Part shown: in pieces, positions 1 to 6,340 of the stretch
How positions within the stretch are numbered: position 1 is the stretch's first letter
Layout: each line of letters opens with the position of its first letter
From: CADDYX01 sp045809925
GTDB lineage: Bacteria; Verrucomicrobiota; Verrucomicrobiia; Chthoniobacterales; UBA10450
Assembly (NCBI GenBank): GCA_045809925.1
Contig: JBJMWX010000012.1
Location: forward strand, 1 to 10,243
DNA: 10,243 nt
Direction: 5' to 3'
Translations under genes and position numbers: made by a program
The notes under the pieces: model-generated
Seen by the model: only the letters and a program-made list of their open reading frames with translations
Database searches by the model: none
What the model was told of the DNA's origin: nothing

Positions 1-69
1 CGCTCACGAGCCGGCACCCGCCCATCTCGCGTTCGCTTCCCGCGGGCTCGATTGCCGCTACAGTAGGTC
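1..69. other. Leader upstream of obg, no gene recognised
   Basis: This short stretch precedes the Obg start codon. Frame 1 is open from the window edge to a TAG at 64-66, so it could be the tail of an upstream gene, but the implied residues are arginine-rich and match nothing I recognise. In many bacteria rpmA (ribosomal protein L27) precedes obg; no L27 C-terminus is visible here. The only ribosome-binding-like sequence is AGGT at 65-68, which sits too close to the ATG to be convincing. Confidence 0.4.
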
Positions 70-1197
70 ATGTTCGTCGACCGGATCAGGGTCATGGCGC
101 ACGCTGGTAACGGCGGTCGCGGCTGCGTCAGTTTTCGACGCGAAAAATTTGTCCCGAAAGGCGGCCCCGACGGCGGCGATGGCGGGCGCGGAGGGGATAT
201 TATTCTGCGCGCTGACGTTCACACCGACAATCTGACGCACCTGTTTTACGAGCCGATCGTCAAGGCCAAGAGCGGTGTTCACGGCCAGGGCAAGAAAATG
301 CACGGGCGCGCCGGCGCAGCCAAGACAGTTAACGTGCCGATCGGCACGGTTGTTTATCCTGCCGACCCGCCACCGGCGCGAAGCGAGGACGGCGACGCAA
401 TCGAGCCGCAGGCACCGCCGGCAAAGGCAGCCGGATCAGCGCAGCCGATTGCCGACCTTGCAAGAGATGGCGAGGAGTTTGTTCTTTGCCGTGGTGGCCG
501 CGGCGGCAAAGGGAACGTGCATTTCAAGAGTTCGCGCAACCGCGCACCGACGCAGTACACCGAGGGTGAAGAAGGAGAAAGCGGGTATTTCCTGCTCGAG
601 TTGCGCACGATCGCCGATGCGGCGCTGGTCGGTTATCCAAACGCCGGCAAATCAACGCTGCTCGGCAGGATTTCCGCGGCCCATCCCAAGGTCGCACCTT
701 ACCCGTTTACGACTCTGCATCCGGTCGTTGGCGTGGTGGAGTTCGATCATTATCGCCGTGCCTCGATCGCCGACATTCCCGGCCTGATCGAAGGCGCCCA
801 TCGCAACATCGGTCTCGGCCACGAGTTTCTGCGCCACGTCACCCGTTGCCGGCTCCTGCTTTTCGTGGTCGACGCCGCCGGCAGCGAAGGACGCCATCCG
901 GTGGAAGACATTCAGAATTTGCGCCGTGAGATCGATTTGTACGACAGTCGATTATCTGCCCGGTCGTGGTGCATCGTGGCAAATAAAATGGATTTGCCGG
1001 CCGCGCGCGAGAACGTTGTCGCGCTCGAGCAACGCTTCGCCGGCATCGAAGTAATCCCGATCTCAGCGGAGGGCGGCGACGGTTTGGACAGGCTGAAGTC
1101 CAAACTGGAGGCGTGGCTGTTCGAAGCCGAGCCAATAGCAAGCGAACCGGAAAAGGTTGCGGAAAGTAGGTTTATGACGGACCAAATAACTCAGTAG
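70..1197 (+). CDS. obgE: Obg family GTPase (ObgE/CgtA)
   Basis: This is a 375-residue Obg GTPase, a family that binds the large ribosomal subunit and acts in ribosome maturation and stress or growth control. The glycine-rich Obg fold covers about residues 1-180, opening with MFVDRIRV and the hallmark SFRREKFVPKGGPDGGDGG at 21-39, which fixes the start. The G domain follows: G1 GYPNAGKST at 188-196, switch I YPFTTL at 211-216, G3 DIPGLIEGA at 235-243, G4 NKMD at 305-308 and G5 ISA at 331-333. The protein ends in a short acidic tail without an extra C-terminal domain, which is common in the family. Two oddities are an insertion rich in Pro, Ala, Glu and Asp at about residues 97-126, where most homologues have a tight turn, and HPVVGVV after switch I where PNLGVV is usual. 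It lies 38 nt upstream of the glycosyltransferase. Identification is secure; the ribosomal role is from family knowledge. Confidence 0.97.
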   Translation: MFVDRIRVMAHAGNGGRGCVSFRREKFVPKGGPDGGDGGRGGDIILRADVHTDNLTHLFYEPIVKAKSGVHGQGKKMHGRAGAAKTVNVPIGTVVYPADPPPARSEDGDAIEPQAPPAKAAGSAQPIADLARDGEEFVLCRGGRGGKGNVHFKSSRNRAPTQYTEGEEGESGYFLLELRTIADAALVGYPNAGKSTLLGRISAAHPKVAPYPFTTLHPVVGVVEFDHYRRASIADIPGLIEGAHRNIGLGHEFLRHVTRCRLLLFVVDAAGSEGRHPVEDIQNLRREIDLYDSRLSARSWCIVANKMDLPAARENVVALEQRFAGIEVIPISAEGGDGLDRLKSKLEAWLFEAEPIASEPEKVAESRFMTDQITQ

Positions 1198-1235
1198 ACA
1201 AGCGGCAAGACCTCGGGAACAATCTGCACTCTTTA

Positions 1236-2462
1236 ATGGCGAAACCAGTTGTAGCCAGTTACTGCACGACCTTTCTGAAGCCGGAGATGCTCCACATCTA
1301 CCGGCAGGTCTGCGCCCTTCAGCGCTACGAGACCTTCGTCATGACGAAGTGGCTGCAGAACGCTGATCGCTTTCCGTTTCCGGATATCGAGATTATCCCT
1401 ACGCCGCGTTTCAACCCGATCCGGCACGGCTGGCTCAAATTCGTCAAGCGCTGCCCGCCGATCGTTTATCGCGGCGAATATCAGATGCTCGCGTCACTGC
1501 TCGAGCGCCGCGGCGCCGACATGATGCACATCTATTTCGGGCATACCGGCGTGCATCTGCTGCCCTTCATTCAGCAATGGAATAAGCCGTGCGTGGTTTC
1601 CTTCCATGGCGCCGATGTCGGGCTCAAACAGGAAATGCGGGACTACGTTCCCAAGCTGCGCCAGCTCTTCGGCACCGTAACGCTGGTTTTCGCGCGCTCG
1701 CAATCGCTGGCTGACCGGCTCGTGACGCTCGGATGTCCGCCGGAAAAAATTCGGATCAGCCGCACCGGCGTCCCGCTGCAGCAGTTCCCGTTTGTCTTTC
1801 GTGAAGCACCGGCCGATGGCCACTGGCGTTTCATGCAGGCGTGTCGTTTGATAGCGAAGAAGGGTGTGGCGACCACCCTTTGCGCATTCGCTATTTTCCA
1901 AAAGCAGTACCCGAATGCGGAGCTGATCATTGCCGGAAAAGGTCCGCTCCAGGGCCATCTCGAAGAGCTCGCCGAGGAGCTGGGCATTCTCGAGAAGGTC
2001 CGATTTGTCGGATTCCTTTCGCAGAATAATCTGCGCGAGCTTTATGCCAGCTCCCATCTTTTCCTTCATCCAAGCGAGACACCGCCCGATCAAAATCAGG
2101 AAGGCATACCGAACTCGGTCCTGGAAGCGATGTCGACCGGCTTGCCCGTAGCCGCGACGCGGCACGGCGGCATTCCGGAAGCGGTCGAACATGGGCGCAG
2201 CGGTTACCTCGTCGCGGAACGCGATTTCGAGGCGCTCGCCGCGGCGATGAAAGAGATTGTTCGTTCGCCGAATGCGTTTCGCGAGATGGGCCAGCTGGCG
2301 AGTGAACATGTCGCGGCGCATTTCGAGCAGGGAGCACAGATTCGTAATCTTGAGGCGCATTACGACGAGGCGAGCGGCCTCGCGACAGCCGAAGAGCGCG
2401 TTCGTGTGCCGGAGCGGCCGCCAGTCGGGCGCGCATTTCCGGAACAGGTCCACGCAAAGTAG
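1236..2462 (+). CDS. Glycosyltransferase family 4-type (GT-B fold)
   Basis: A 408-residue retaining-type glycosyltransferase of the GT4 class, which moves a sugar from a nucleotide-sugar donor to a lipid-linked or polysaccharide acceptor at the inner face of the cytoplasmic membrane. The N-terminal acceptor half includes HIYFGHTGVHLLPF at 98-111 and VSFHGADV at 121-128. The donor half has the linker CRLIAKKG at 203-210, ELIIAGKGPL at 229-238, VRFVGFLS at 255-262 and HPSE at 278-281. The E-x7-E signature is E289 and E297 within EGIPNSVLE, followed by GLPVAATRHGGIPEAV at 302-317. No signal peptide or membrane helix is seen. The overall look resembles WcaL/AmsK-like exopolysaccharide transferases, but sugar and acceptor cannot be read from the sequence. 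The tail from about 380 is low in conservation signals. It sits between obg and the atp operon with no other polysaccharide genes, so context does not name a pathway. The ATG at 1236 has no clear ribosome-binding site. Confidence 0.9.
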   Translation: MAKPVVASYCTTFLKPEMLHIYRQVCALQRYETFVMTKWLQNADRFPFPDIEIIPTPRFNPIRHGWLKFVKRCPPIVYRGEYQMLASLLERRGADMMHIYFGHTGVHLLPFIQQWNKPCVVSFHGADVGLKQEMRDYVPKLRQLFGTVTLVFARSQSLADRLVTLGCPPEKIRISRTGVPLQQFPFVFREAPADGHWRFMQACRLIAKKGVATTLCAFAIFQKQYPNAELIIAGKGPLQGHLEELAEELGILEKVRFVGFLSQNNLRELYASSHLFLHPSETPPDQNQEGIPNSVLEAMSTGLPVAATRHGGIPEAVEHGRSGYLVAERDFEALAAAMKEIVRSPNAFREMGQLASEHVAAHFEQGAQIRNLEAHYDEASGLATAEERVRVPERPPVGRAFPEQVHAK

Positions 2463-2501
2463 CTCGGCGCCGATTACTTGCGGCAAAACGCCGAAACTCG
2501 C

Positions 2502-2529
2502 TTGTCATCTGCGGAAAACGCGCTTTGAT
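2502..2529 (+). promoter_or_regulatory. Possible promoter for the atp operon
   Basis: The 160-nt gap between the glycosyltransferase stop and atpB (2463-2622) is the longest gene-free stretch before the operon. It contains TTGTCA at 2502-2507 and TTTGAT at 2524-2529, separated by 16 nt, a plausible but imperfect sigma-70-type pair. A small hairpin CGGC/GCCG (2481-2484 with 2490-2493) lies just upstream but has no T tract, so I do not call it a terminator. No atpI- or atpZ-like reading frame is present in the gap. Such short matches arise by chance in any sequence. Confidence 0.25.
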
Positions 2530-2622
2530 GCAACCGACGTAAGCAGTCCTTGGGTTGAGTGGGCGGGCGTCTGCGACCGCCGACATTTGAAGTCGCCGGC
2601 CGCTGCATTGTCACTGAACAAT

Positions 2623-3534
2623 ATGCCGTATCGCTATCTCTCTTTGGCGCTCCTCGCACTCGCGCTTTTCGCGTTTGCGAGCACTTCGCGGGCGGCGGAA
2701 CCGGCCCACGGCGCGGCGGTTGAGCATCACCAAGGCGTGCCACTGAAGGCGGCGCCACTCGTCACGATCGGCAAGTTCAGCATCACAAATTCAATGCTTG
2801 TGACCTGGATCGTCGCGGCCGCCGTCATCGTTTCCGCTCAAGCGGCGACGCGCAAGATTCAGCCGGTGCCGCACGGCGCGCAAAACTTCTGGGAATGGCT
2901 GGTCGAAGGTCTCTACAATTTTCTGGAATCGATTATCGGCAGCGAGCTGGTGAAGAAGACTTTCTGGTTTTTCGCCACAATCTTTATCTTCATCCTGTTC
3001 GTAAACTGGTTCGGTCTAATCCCGGGCGTCGGGACGGTGGGATGGGGCCACCACGATGCGGCCGGAACTTTCATCGTTGATCGGCCAATCCTGCGTGGCG
3101 GAAACGCCGACCTGAACATGACCAGCGCTATGGCGATGATCTTCTTTGCACTCTGGGTCGTGTGGGCGCTTCAGGCGAATGGCCTCGGCGGCATGCTTAA
3201 CCACATCTTTGGCCCAAAAGGCGAGAGCAAAGGGCTCATGAAGCTGATGATGATCGTCATCTTCTTTGTCGTCGGCCTGCTCGAAGTGGTGTCGATTTTG
3301 TTCCGGCCGATTTCGCTCAGCTTTCGACTGTACGGAAACGTTTACGCCGGGGAGACAATTCTCGAATCCATGTCTACGATGGTACCGGCGCTGTCGTGGC
3401 TGATTCCGATTCCGTTTTATTTTATGGAGCTGCTCGTCGGGGTTGTGCAGGCGCTCGTCTTCATGTTGTTGACGGCAGTCTTCACGCTTCTGATCGCGTC
3501 TCATGAGCCTGGGCACGAGGAGGCTCACCACTGA
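2623..3534 (+). CDS. atpB: ATP synthase Fo subunit a
   Basis: A 303-residue a subunit, the membrane stator that holds the two half-channels for protons facing the c ring. Residues 1-25 look like a signal peptide (hydrophobic core at 6-18, then SRAAEP around 22-27), a feature of a subunits in some phyla. Hydrophobic segments follow at about 56-75, 112-134, 166-184, 206-226 and 255-292. The essential arginine lies in SLSFRLYGNVYAGE (231-244) as R235, the equivalent of E. coli R210, with N239 and E244 at the positions of N214 and E219. The last helix carries E269 and Q276, matching positions 245 and 252 of E. coli. A histidine/acidic tail ends the protein. The frame is open upstream to 2257, but that part overlaps the glycosyltransferase and has no homology signal, so the ATG at 2623, just before the signal-like segment, is preferred. 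First gene of the operon; no Shine-Dalgarno sequence is visible. Confidence 0.96.
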   Translation: MPYRYLSLALLALALFAFASTSRAAEPAHGAAVEHHQGVPLKAAPLVTIGKFSITNSMLVTWIVAAAVIVSAQAATRKIQPVPHGAQNFWEWLVEGLYNFLESIIGSELVKKTFWFFATIFIFILFVNWFGLIPGVGTVGWGHHDAAGTFIVDRPILRGGNADLNMTSAMAMIFFALWVVWALQANGLGGMLNHIFGPKGESKGLMKLMMIVIFFVVGLLEVVSILFRPISLSFRLYGNVYAGETILESMSTMVPALSWLIPIPFYFMELLVGVVQALVFMLLTAVFTLLIASHEPGHEEAHH

Positions 3535-3540
3535 TGAATT

Positions 3541-3576
3541 TGGCGGCTGTGACCGTGGTTCCCGCGGATGCCGCCA
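3541..3576 (+). promoter_or_regulatory. Inverted repeat in the atpB-atpE gap
   Basis: TGGCGGC at 3541-3547 is perfectly complementary to GCCGCCA at 3570-3576, enclosing a 22-nt loop that can form a further CCG/CGG pairing (3553-3555 with 3565-3567). In RNA two U-G pairs could extend the outer stem. The structure leaves the next 25 nt, an A-rich stretch with AAGAAAGAC at about 3591-3599, free in front of the atpE ATG. This resembles an arrangement that keeps a start site exposed; the function is inferred. Confidence 0.4.
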
Positions 3577-3601
3577 GGCAACACAACCAAGAAAGACAAA
3601 A

Positions 3602-3817
3602 ATGATACTACCACTACTGGCAGAATTGAGCGGAAGCCTCCACATCGGTTTGGCAGCGCTGGGTGCAGCGATCGGCGTAGGCCTGATCGGCATGGGCGCT
3701 TCGTCGGCCGTCGGTCGCAACCCGGGCGCGGCTACTCCGATCCTGGTGCAGGCGATTCTCGCAATTGCGTTCGCTGAAGCGATCGTGTTCTACGCGCTCT
3801 ACCTCGCACCGAAATAA
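3602..3817 (+). CDS. atpE: ATP synthase Fo subunit c
   Basis: A 71-residue proteolipid, the monomer of the rotating c ring. It is a helical hairpin: helix 1 at about 12-34 contains the glycine-spaced packing motif (G21, G25, G27, G30, G32), the polar loop is GRNPGA at 38-43, and helix 2 at about 46-68 carries the ion-binding carboxylate E59 in FAEAIVFYALYL (57-68). The residues after E59 are A-I-V rather than Ser/Thr, and helix 1 has no glutamine at the sodium-ligand position, so proton coupling is inferred. The frame is open upstream to 3503, overlapping atpB, but the family begins at the ATG at 3602, giving normal length. The start follows an A-rich leader, the nearest thing to a favourable ribosome site in this operon, as would suit the subunit needed in most copies. 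Confidence 0.96.
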   Translation: MILPLLAELSGSLHIGLAALGAAIGVGLIGMGASSAVGRNPGAATPILVQAILAIAFAEAIVFYALYLAPK

Positions 3818-3820
3818 TCC

Positions 3821-4363
3821 ATGATGTTGCCGCTCCTACTCGCCGCGAGCGCGCTCGATTCGGCGCGCGAAACTGCCGAGACATTCGGATGGAATGTCTG
3901 GCTGTTTCTTTCGCAGGTGATCAGCTTCATCATCGTTGCACTGCTCCTGAAGCGTTTCGCTTACAAGCCGGTGCTCGCCGTGCTCGAAGAACGCCGGAAG
4001 CGCATCAGTGAAGGCCTGCTTAATGCCGACAAGATCAAGCAGCAGCTGGCGGAAGCCGAGCAGCGTCACGCCGAGATCCTGGCCCATGCAAACGCCCAGG
4101 CGCAGAAGATGATCGACGAAGCGCGGCTGAGCGCGTCAACCGTCGCCGAGCGCAAACAACAGGAAGCGATCGCCGCCGCCGAACAGATCGTCGCCAAGGC
4201 GCACGAAGCGAGTCGGATCGAGCGGGAGAAGGAGATGGCGAACCTGAAGCGCGAGCTCGGCCGACTCGTCGTTGAGACAACCGGCAAAGTAACCGGCAAG
4301 ATCCTCACCCCCGAGGATCGCCGGCGTCTCCAGGAGGAAACAGCGCGCGAAGTTGCGGCGTGA
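3821..4363 (+). CDS. atpF: ATP synthase Fo subunit b
   Basis: A 180-residue b subunit, the peripheral stalk that as a dimer ties subunit a to delta and alpha. One N-terminal membrane helix lies at about 25-45, followed by the conserved junction YKPVLAVLEERRKRISEGL at 48-66. From about 55 to 150 the sequence is a long charged, alanine-rich helix with a pattern fitting the b-type right-handed coiled coil, then a C-terminal delta-binding part with TPEDRRRLQEE at 163-173. Only one b gene is present, so a b2 homodimer is expected rather than the b/b' pair of phototrophs. The start is 3 nt after the atpE stop; the second codon is also ATG (3824), so either could be used. There is no Shine-Dalgarno sequence, so translation is probably coupled to atpE. 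Confidence 0.95.
   Translation: MMLPLLLAASALDSARETAETFGWNVWLFLSQVISFIIVALLLKRFAYKPVLAVLEERRKRISEGLLNADKIKQQLAEAEQRHAEILAHANAQAQKMIDEARLSASTVAERKQQEAIAAAEQIVAKAHEASRIEREKEMANLKRELGRLVVETTGKVTGKILTPEDRRRLQEETAREVAA
4293..4324 (+). other. Strong hairpin inside the 3' end of atpF
   Basis: GATCCTC at 4300-4306 and GAGGATC at 4313-4319 form a perfect 7-bp stem around ACCCCC. Outside it, CCGGC at 4293-4297 pairs with GCCGG at 4320-4324, leaving only AA (4298-4299) bulged. Together that is 12 bp in 32 nt, a very stable RNA hairpin about 40 nt before the atpF stop. It overlaps codons for a conserved segment (GKILTPEDRR), so it may be incidental; a role in mRNA processing or pausing before atpH is inference. 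Confidence 0.5.
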
Positions 4364-4369
4364 CGAGCT

Positions 4370-4762
4370 ATGACCGGGACAAAGGAAGTAAAACGAGTCG
4401 CGCGCGAACTGGTGCGTGGCAGTTTCACCGACGGCCGCTACGATAGCGGCCGCGTCGACTCGTTGCTTCAAGCTTTGATCGCCCGGAGCCCTCGAAACTT
4501 TTACCGGATCCTCGATACCTATAAGCGGCTTCTGCGGCTCGAGCTGGAGAAGCGCCACGCCGTGATTGAAAGCGCCGAGGCGCTCGATCAGCAGACGACC
4601 TCAAAGGTCGCGATGGCGCTCGGGAAAAAATACGGGCCGGATTTAACGACAGAATTTGTAGTGAATCCCGAGCTGCTCGGTGGAATGCGCATCCGGGTGG
4701 GCAGCGATGTTTGGGACGGAACGATCCGCAACAGATTGGAACGACTTCAGAAAGAATTATGA
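4370..4762 (+). CDS. atpH: ATP synthase F1 subunit delta (OSCP), short form
   Basis: This subunit sits on top of F1 and links the alpha N-termini to the b stalk. The C-terminal half is typical of the family: ELLGGMRIRVGSDVWDGTIR at 100-119 followed by NRLERLQKEL. The N-terminal half is reduced: the whole protein is 130 residues against about 177 in E. coli. By eye, a first helix (KRVARELVRGSF, 8-19) and a last helix (about 40-62) of the N-terminal bundle can be matched, whereas the middle helices seem absent. The ATG at 4370 is 6 nt after the atpF stop; upstream in-frame extension would run into atpF. The stop overlaps the atpA start in an ATGA, a sign of translational coupling. No frameshift is evident, since the reading frame runs cleanly between two intact neighbours. 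The identity is sure from the C-terminus and the locus. Confidence 0.9.
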   Translation: MTGTKEVKRVARELVRGSFTDGRYDSGRVDSLLQALIARSPRNFYRILDTYKRLLRLELEKRHAVIESAEALDQQTTSKVAMALGKKYGPDLTTEFVVNPELLGGMRIRVGSDVWDGTIRNRLERLQKEL

Positions 4763-6336
4763 GCAGCATATTGGAAGAACTCGAATCAAAGATTTCGTCA
4801 CTCAAGACGACAACTACGAAGAGCAACGTCGGCACCGTCCGTGAAGCGGGCGACGGCGTAGCCCGTATCGAAGGCCTTAGCGACGTGATGTTGAACGAGA
4901 TGATCGAATTCTCTGGAGGCATCATGGGCCTGGCGCTCAACCTGGAGGAGACCGAAGTGGGCGCCATTCTCCTGGGCGATACGACGAAGGTCGCGGAGGG
5001 TGACGAAGCTCGCACCACCGGCCGGCTGCTCTCGGTTCCGGTCGGCAAAGGTTTGTTAGGCCGCGTGGTCAACACCATTGGAGAGCCGCTCGACAACAAA
5101 GGACCGGTGAAATCCGAGCTGTTTTACCCGGTGGAAAAGATCGCCCCGGGTATCATCAAGCGGCGTTCGGTCTCGCAGCCGGTGCAGACCGGCATCATGG
5201 CGATCGACGCGATGATACCGATCGGACGCGGCCAGCGTGAGCTGATCATTGGCGATCGCGCCACCGGCAAGACGGTCATCGCGCTCGACACGATTATTTC
5301 CCAGGCCCGGCTGAACAAAGCCGCCGAGCAGGGACGAATAAAAGATCACCGGCCGCTTTATTGCATCTACGTTGCGATCGGTCAGAAAAACTCCAACGTC
5401 GCGCGCGCGATTGACATTCTCGAGCGCGAAGGCGCGATGTCTTACACGACCATCATTTCCGCGCCCGCGTCGGACACGGCGACGAACCAGTATCTCGCCC
5501 CGTTTGCCGGCGCCGCGATGGGAGAGTGGTTCATGGATAACGGCATGGATGCGTTGATCATCTATGACGATCTTTCGAAGCACGCCGTCGCGTATCGGCA
5601 GGTTTCGCTCGTCTTGAAGCGCCCTTCAGGCCGTGAAGCCTACCCGGGCGACGTCTTTTATCTGCACTCCCGGCTGCTGGAGCGCGCCGCTCGCGTTTCG
5701 GATGAATTCGGCGGCGGCTCGCTCACGGCTTTGCCGATTATCGAAACGCAGGCGGGTGACGTCTCGGCCTACATTCCGACCAACGTGATCTCGATCACCG
5801 ATGGCCAGATCTATCTCGAGACAGACTTGTTCTACCAGGGCGTTCGGCCGGCAATTTCAGTCGGCCTCTCCGTTTCCCGCGTCGGTTCGGCGGCGCAGAT
5901 CAAAGCGATCAAGCAGGTCGCCGGCAAAGTGAAGCTCGACCTGGCGCAGTTCCGCGAGCTGGCGGCGTTTGCGCAATTCGGTTCCGATCTGGACGCTGCG
6001 ACCAAGACCAAGCTCGATCGCGGTTCACGCATCGTCGAGTTGTTCAAACAGAAGCAGTACAACCCGATCCCGGTCGAAGAGCAGGTCGCAATCCTGTGGG
6101 CGATGCAGAACGGTTATCTAGATAGCGTGCCGGTGGATCGAGTTAAGGAATTCCAGGTCAAGCTTCAGGATTACCTCGGCACACGCCGCGAAAGTCTGCT
6201 CGCCGCCATTCGCGAAAAGCGAGCGATCGACGGCGATCTCGAGACGCAACTGAAGGCGGCCCTCGACGAATTCGCGGCCTCACGACCGGTGGGTGATACG
6301 GGGACCGGGAGTGCGGCACCCGTGGCAGCAGCATAG
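4759..6336 (+). CDS. atpA: ATP synthase F1 subunit alpha
   Basis: A 525-residue alpha subunit, the non-catalytic nucleotide-binding partner that alternates with beta in the F1 hexamer. Domains: N-terminal helix binding delta (about 1-20), beta barrel (about 23-92), nucleotide-binding domain (about 93-378) and C-terminal helical bundle (about 379-510). Its P-loop is GDRATGKT at 165-172, where most homologues have GDRQTGKT, so A168 replaces a near-invariant Gln. YDDLSKHAVAYRQ at 269-281 and the arginine finger R374 in SVSRVGSAAQ (371-380) are intact. A short lysine/charged loop before LYCIYVAIGQK (about 186-199) is longer than in E. coli and resembles the mitochondrial form. The tail after 508 is low-complexity, Gly/Ala-rich. 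The frame is open from 4711, but the ATG at 4759 gives an N-terminus aligning with E. coli within about four residues and overlaps the atpH stop by 4 nt, so it is preferred. Confidence 0.97.
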   Translation: MSSILEELESKISSLKTTTTKSNVGTVREAGDGVARIEGLSDVMLNEMIEFSGGIMGLALNLEETEVGAILLGDTTKVAEGDEARTTGRLLSVPVGKGLLGRVVNTIGEPLDNKGPVKSELFYPVEKIAPGIIKRRSVSQPVQTGIMAIDAMIPIGRGQRELIIGDRATGKTVIALDTIISQARLNKAAEQGRIKDHRPLYCIYVAIGQKNSNVARAIDILEREGAMSYTTIISAPASDTATNQYLAPFAGAAMGEWFMDNGMDALIIYDDLSKHAVAYRQVSLVLKRPSGREAYPGDVFYLHSRLLERAARVSDEFGGGSLTALPIIETQAGDVSAYIPTNVISITDGQIYLETDLFYQGVRPAISVGLSVSRVGSAAQIKAIKQVAGKVKLDLAQFRELAAFAQFGSDLDAATKTKLDRGSRIVELFKQKQYNPIPVEEQVAILWAMQNGYLDSVPVDRVKEFQVKLQDYLGTRRESLLAAIREKRAIDGDLETQLKAALDEFAASRPVGDTGTGSAAPVAAA

Positions 6337-6340
6337 CTAG

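Noticed and set aside
1090..1197. Truncated Obg lacking a C-terminal domain
   Set aside because: Many Obg proteins end shortly after the G domain; the stop follows a natural acidic tail and there is no sign of decay.
1860..1880. AAGGGTG/CACCCTT inverted repeat inside the glycosyltransferase
   Set aside because: It is a 7-bp stem in the middle of coding sequence, far from any gene junction; nothing sets it apart from chance.
1494..2486. 330-codon open frame on the - strand opposite the glycosyltransferase
   Set aside because: It lies wholly antisense to a gene with clear GT4 motifs, and its residues are rich in Arg/Leu/Ala without recognisable domains; long antisense frames are expected in GC-rich DNA.
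2257..2622. Upstream in-frame extension of atpB giving 425 residues
   Set aside because: It overlaps the glycosyltransferase and is Arg/Ser-rich; the ATG at 2623 gives a signal-like N-terminus and normal family length.
3016..3720. 234-codon antisense frame over atpB and atpE
   Set aside because: It covers two certain genes on the other strand and is unusually His/Arg/Asp-rich, the mirror image of membrane-helix codons.
3602..3817. Sodium-coupled c ring
   Set aside because: The residues after E59 are Ala-Ile-Val rather than Ser/Thr, and helix 1 lacks the sodium-ligand glutamine, so proton coupling is the better reading.
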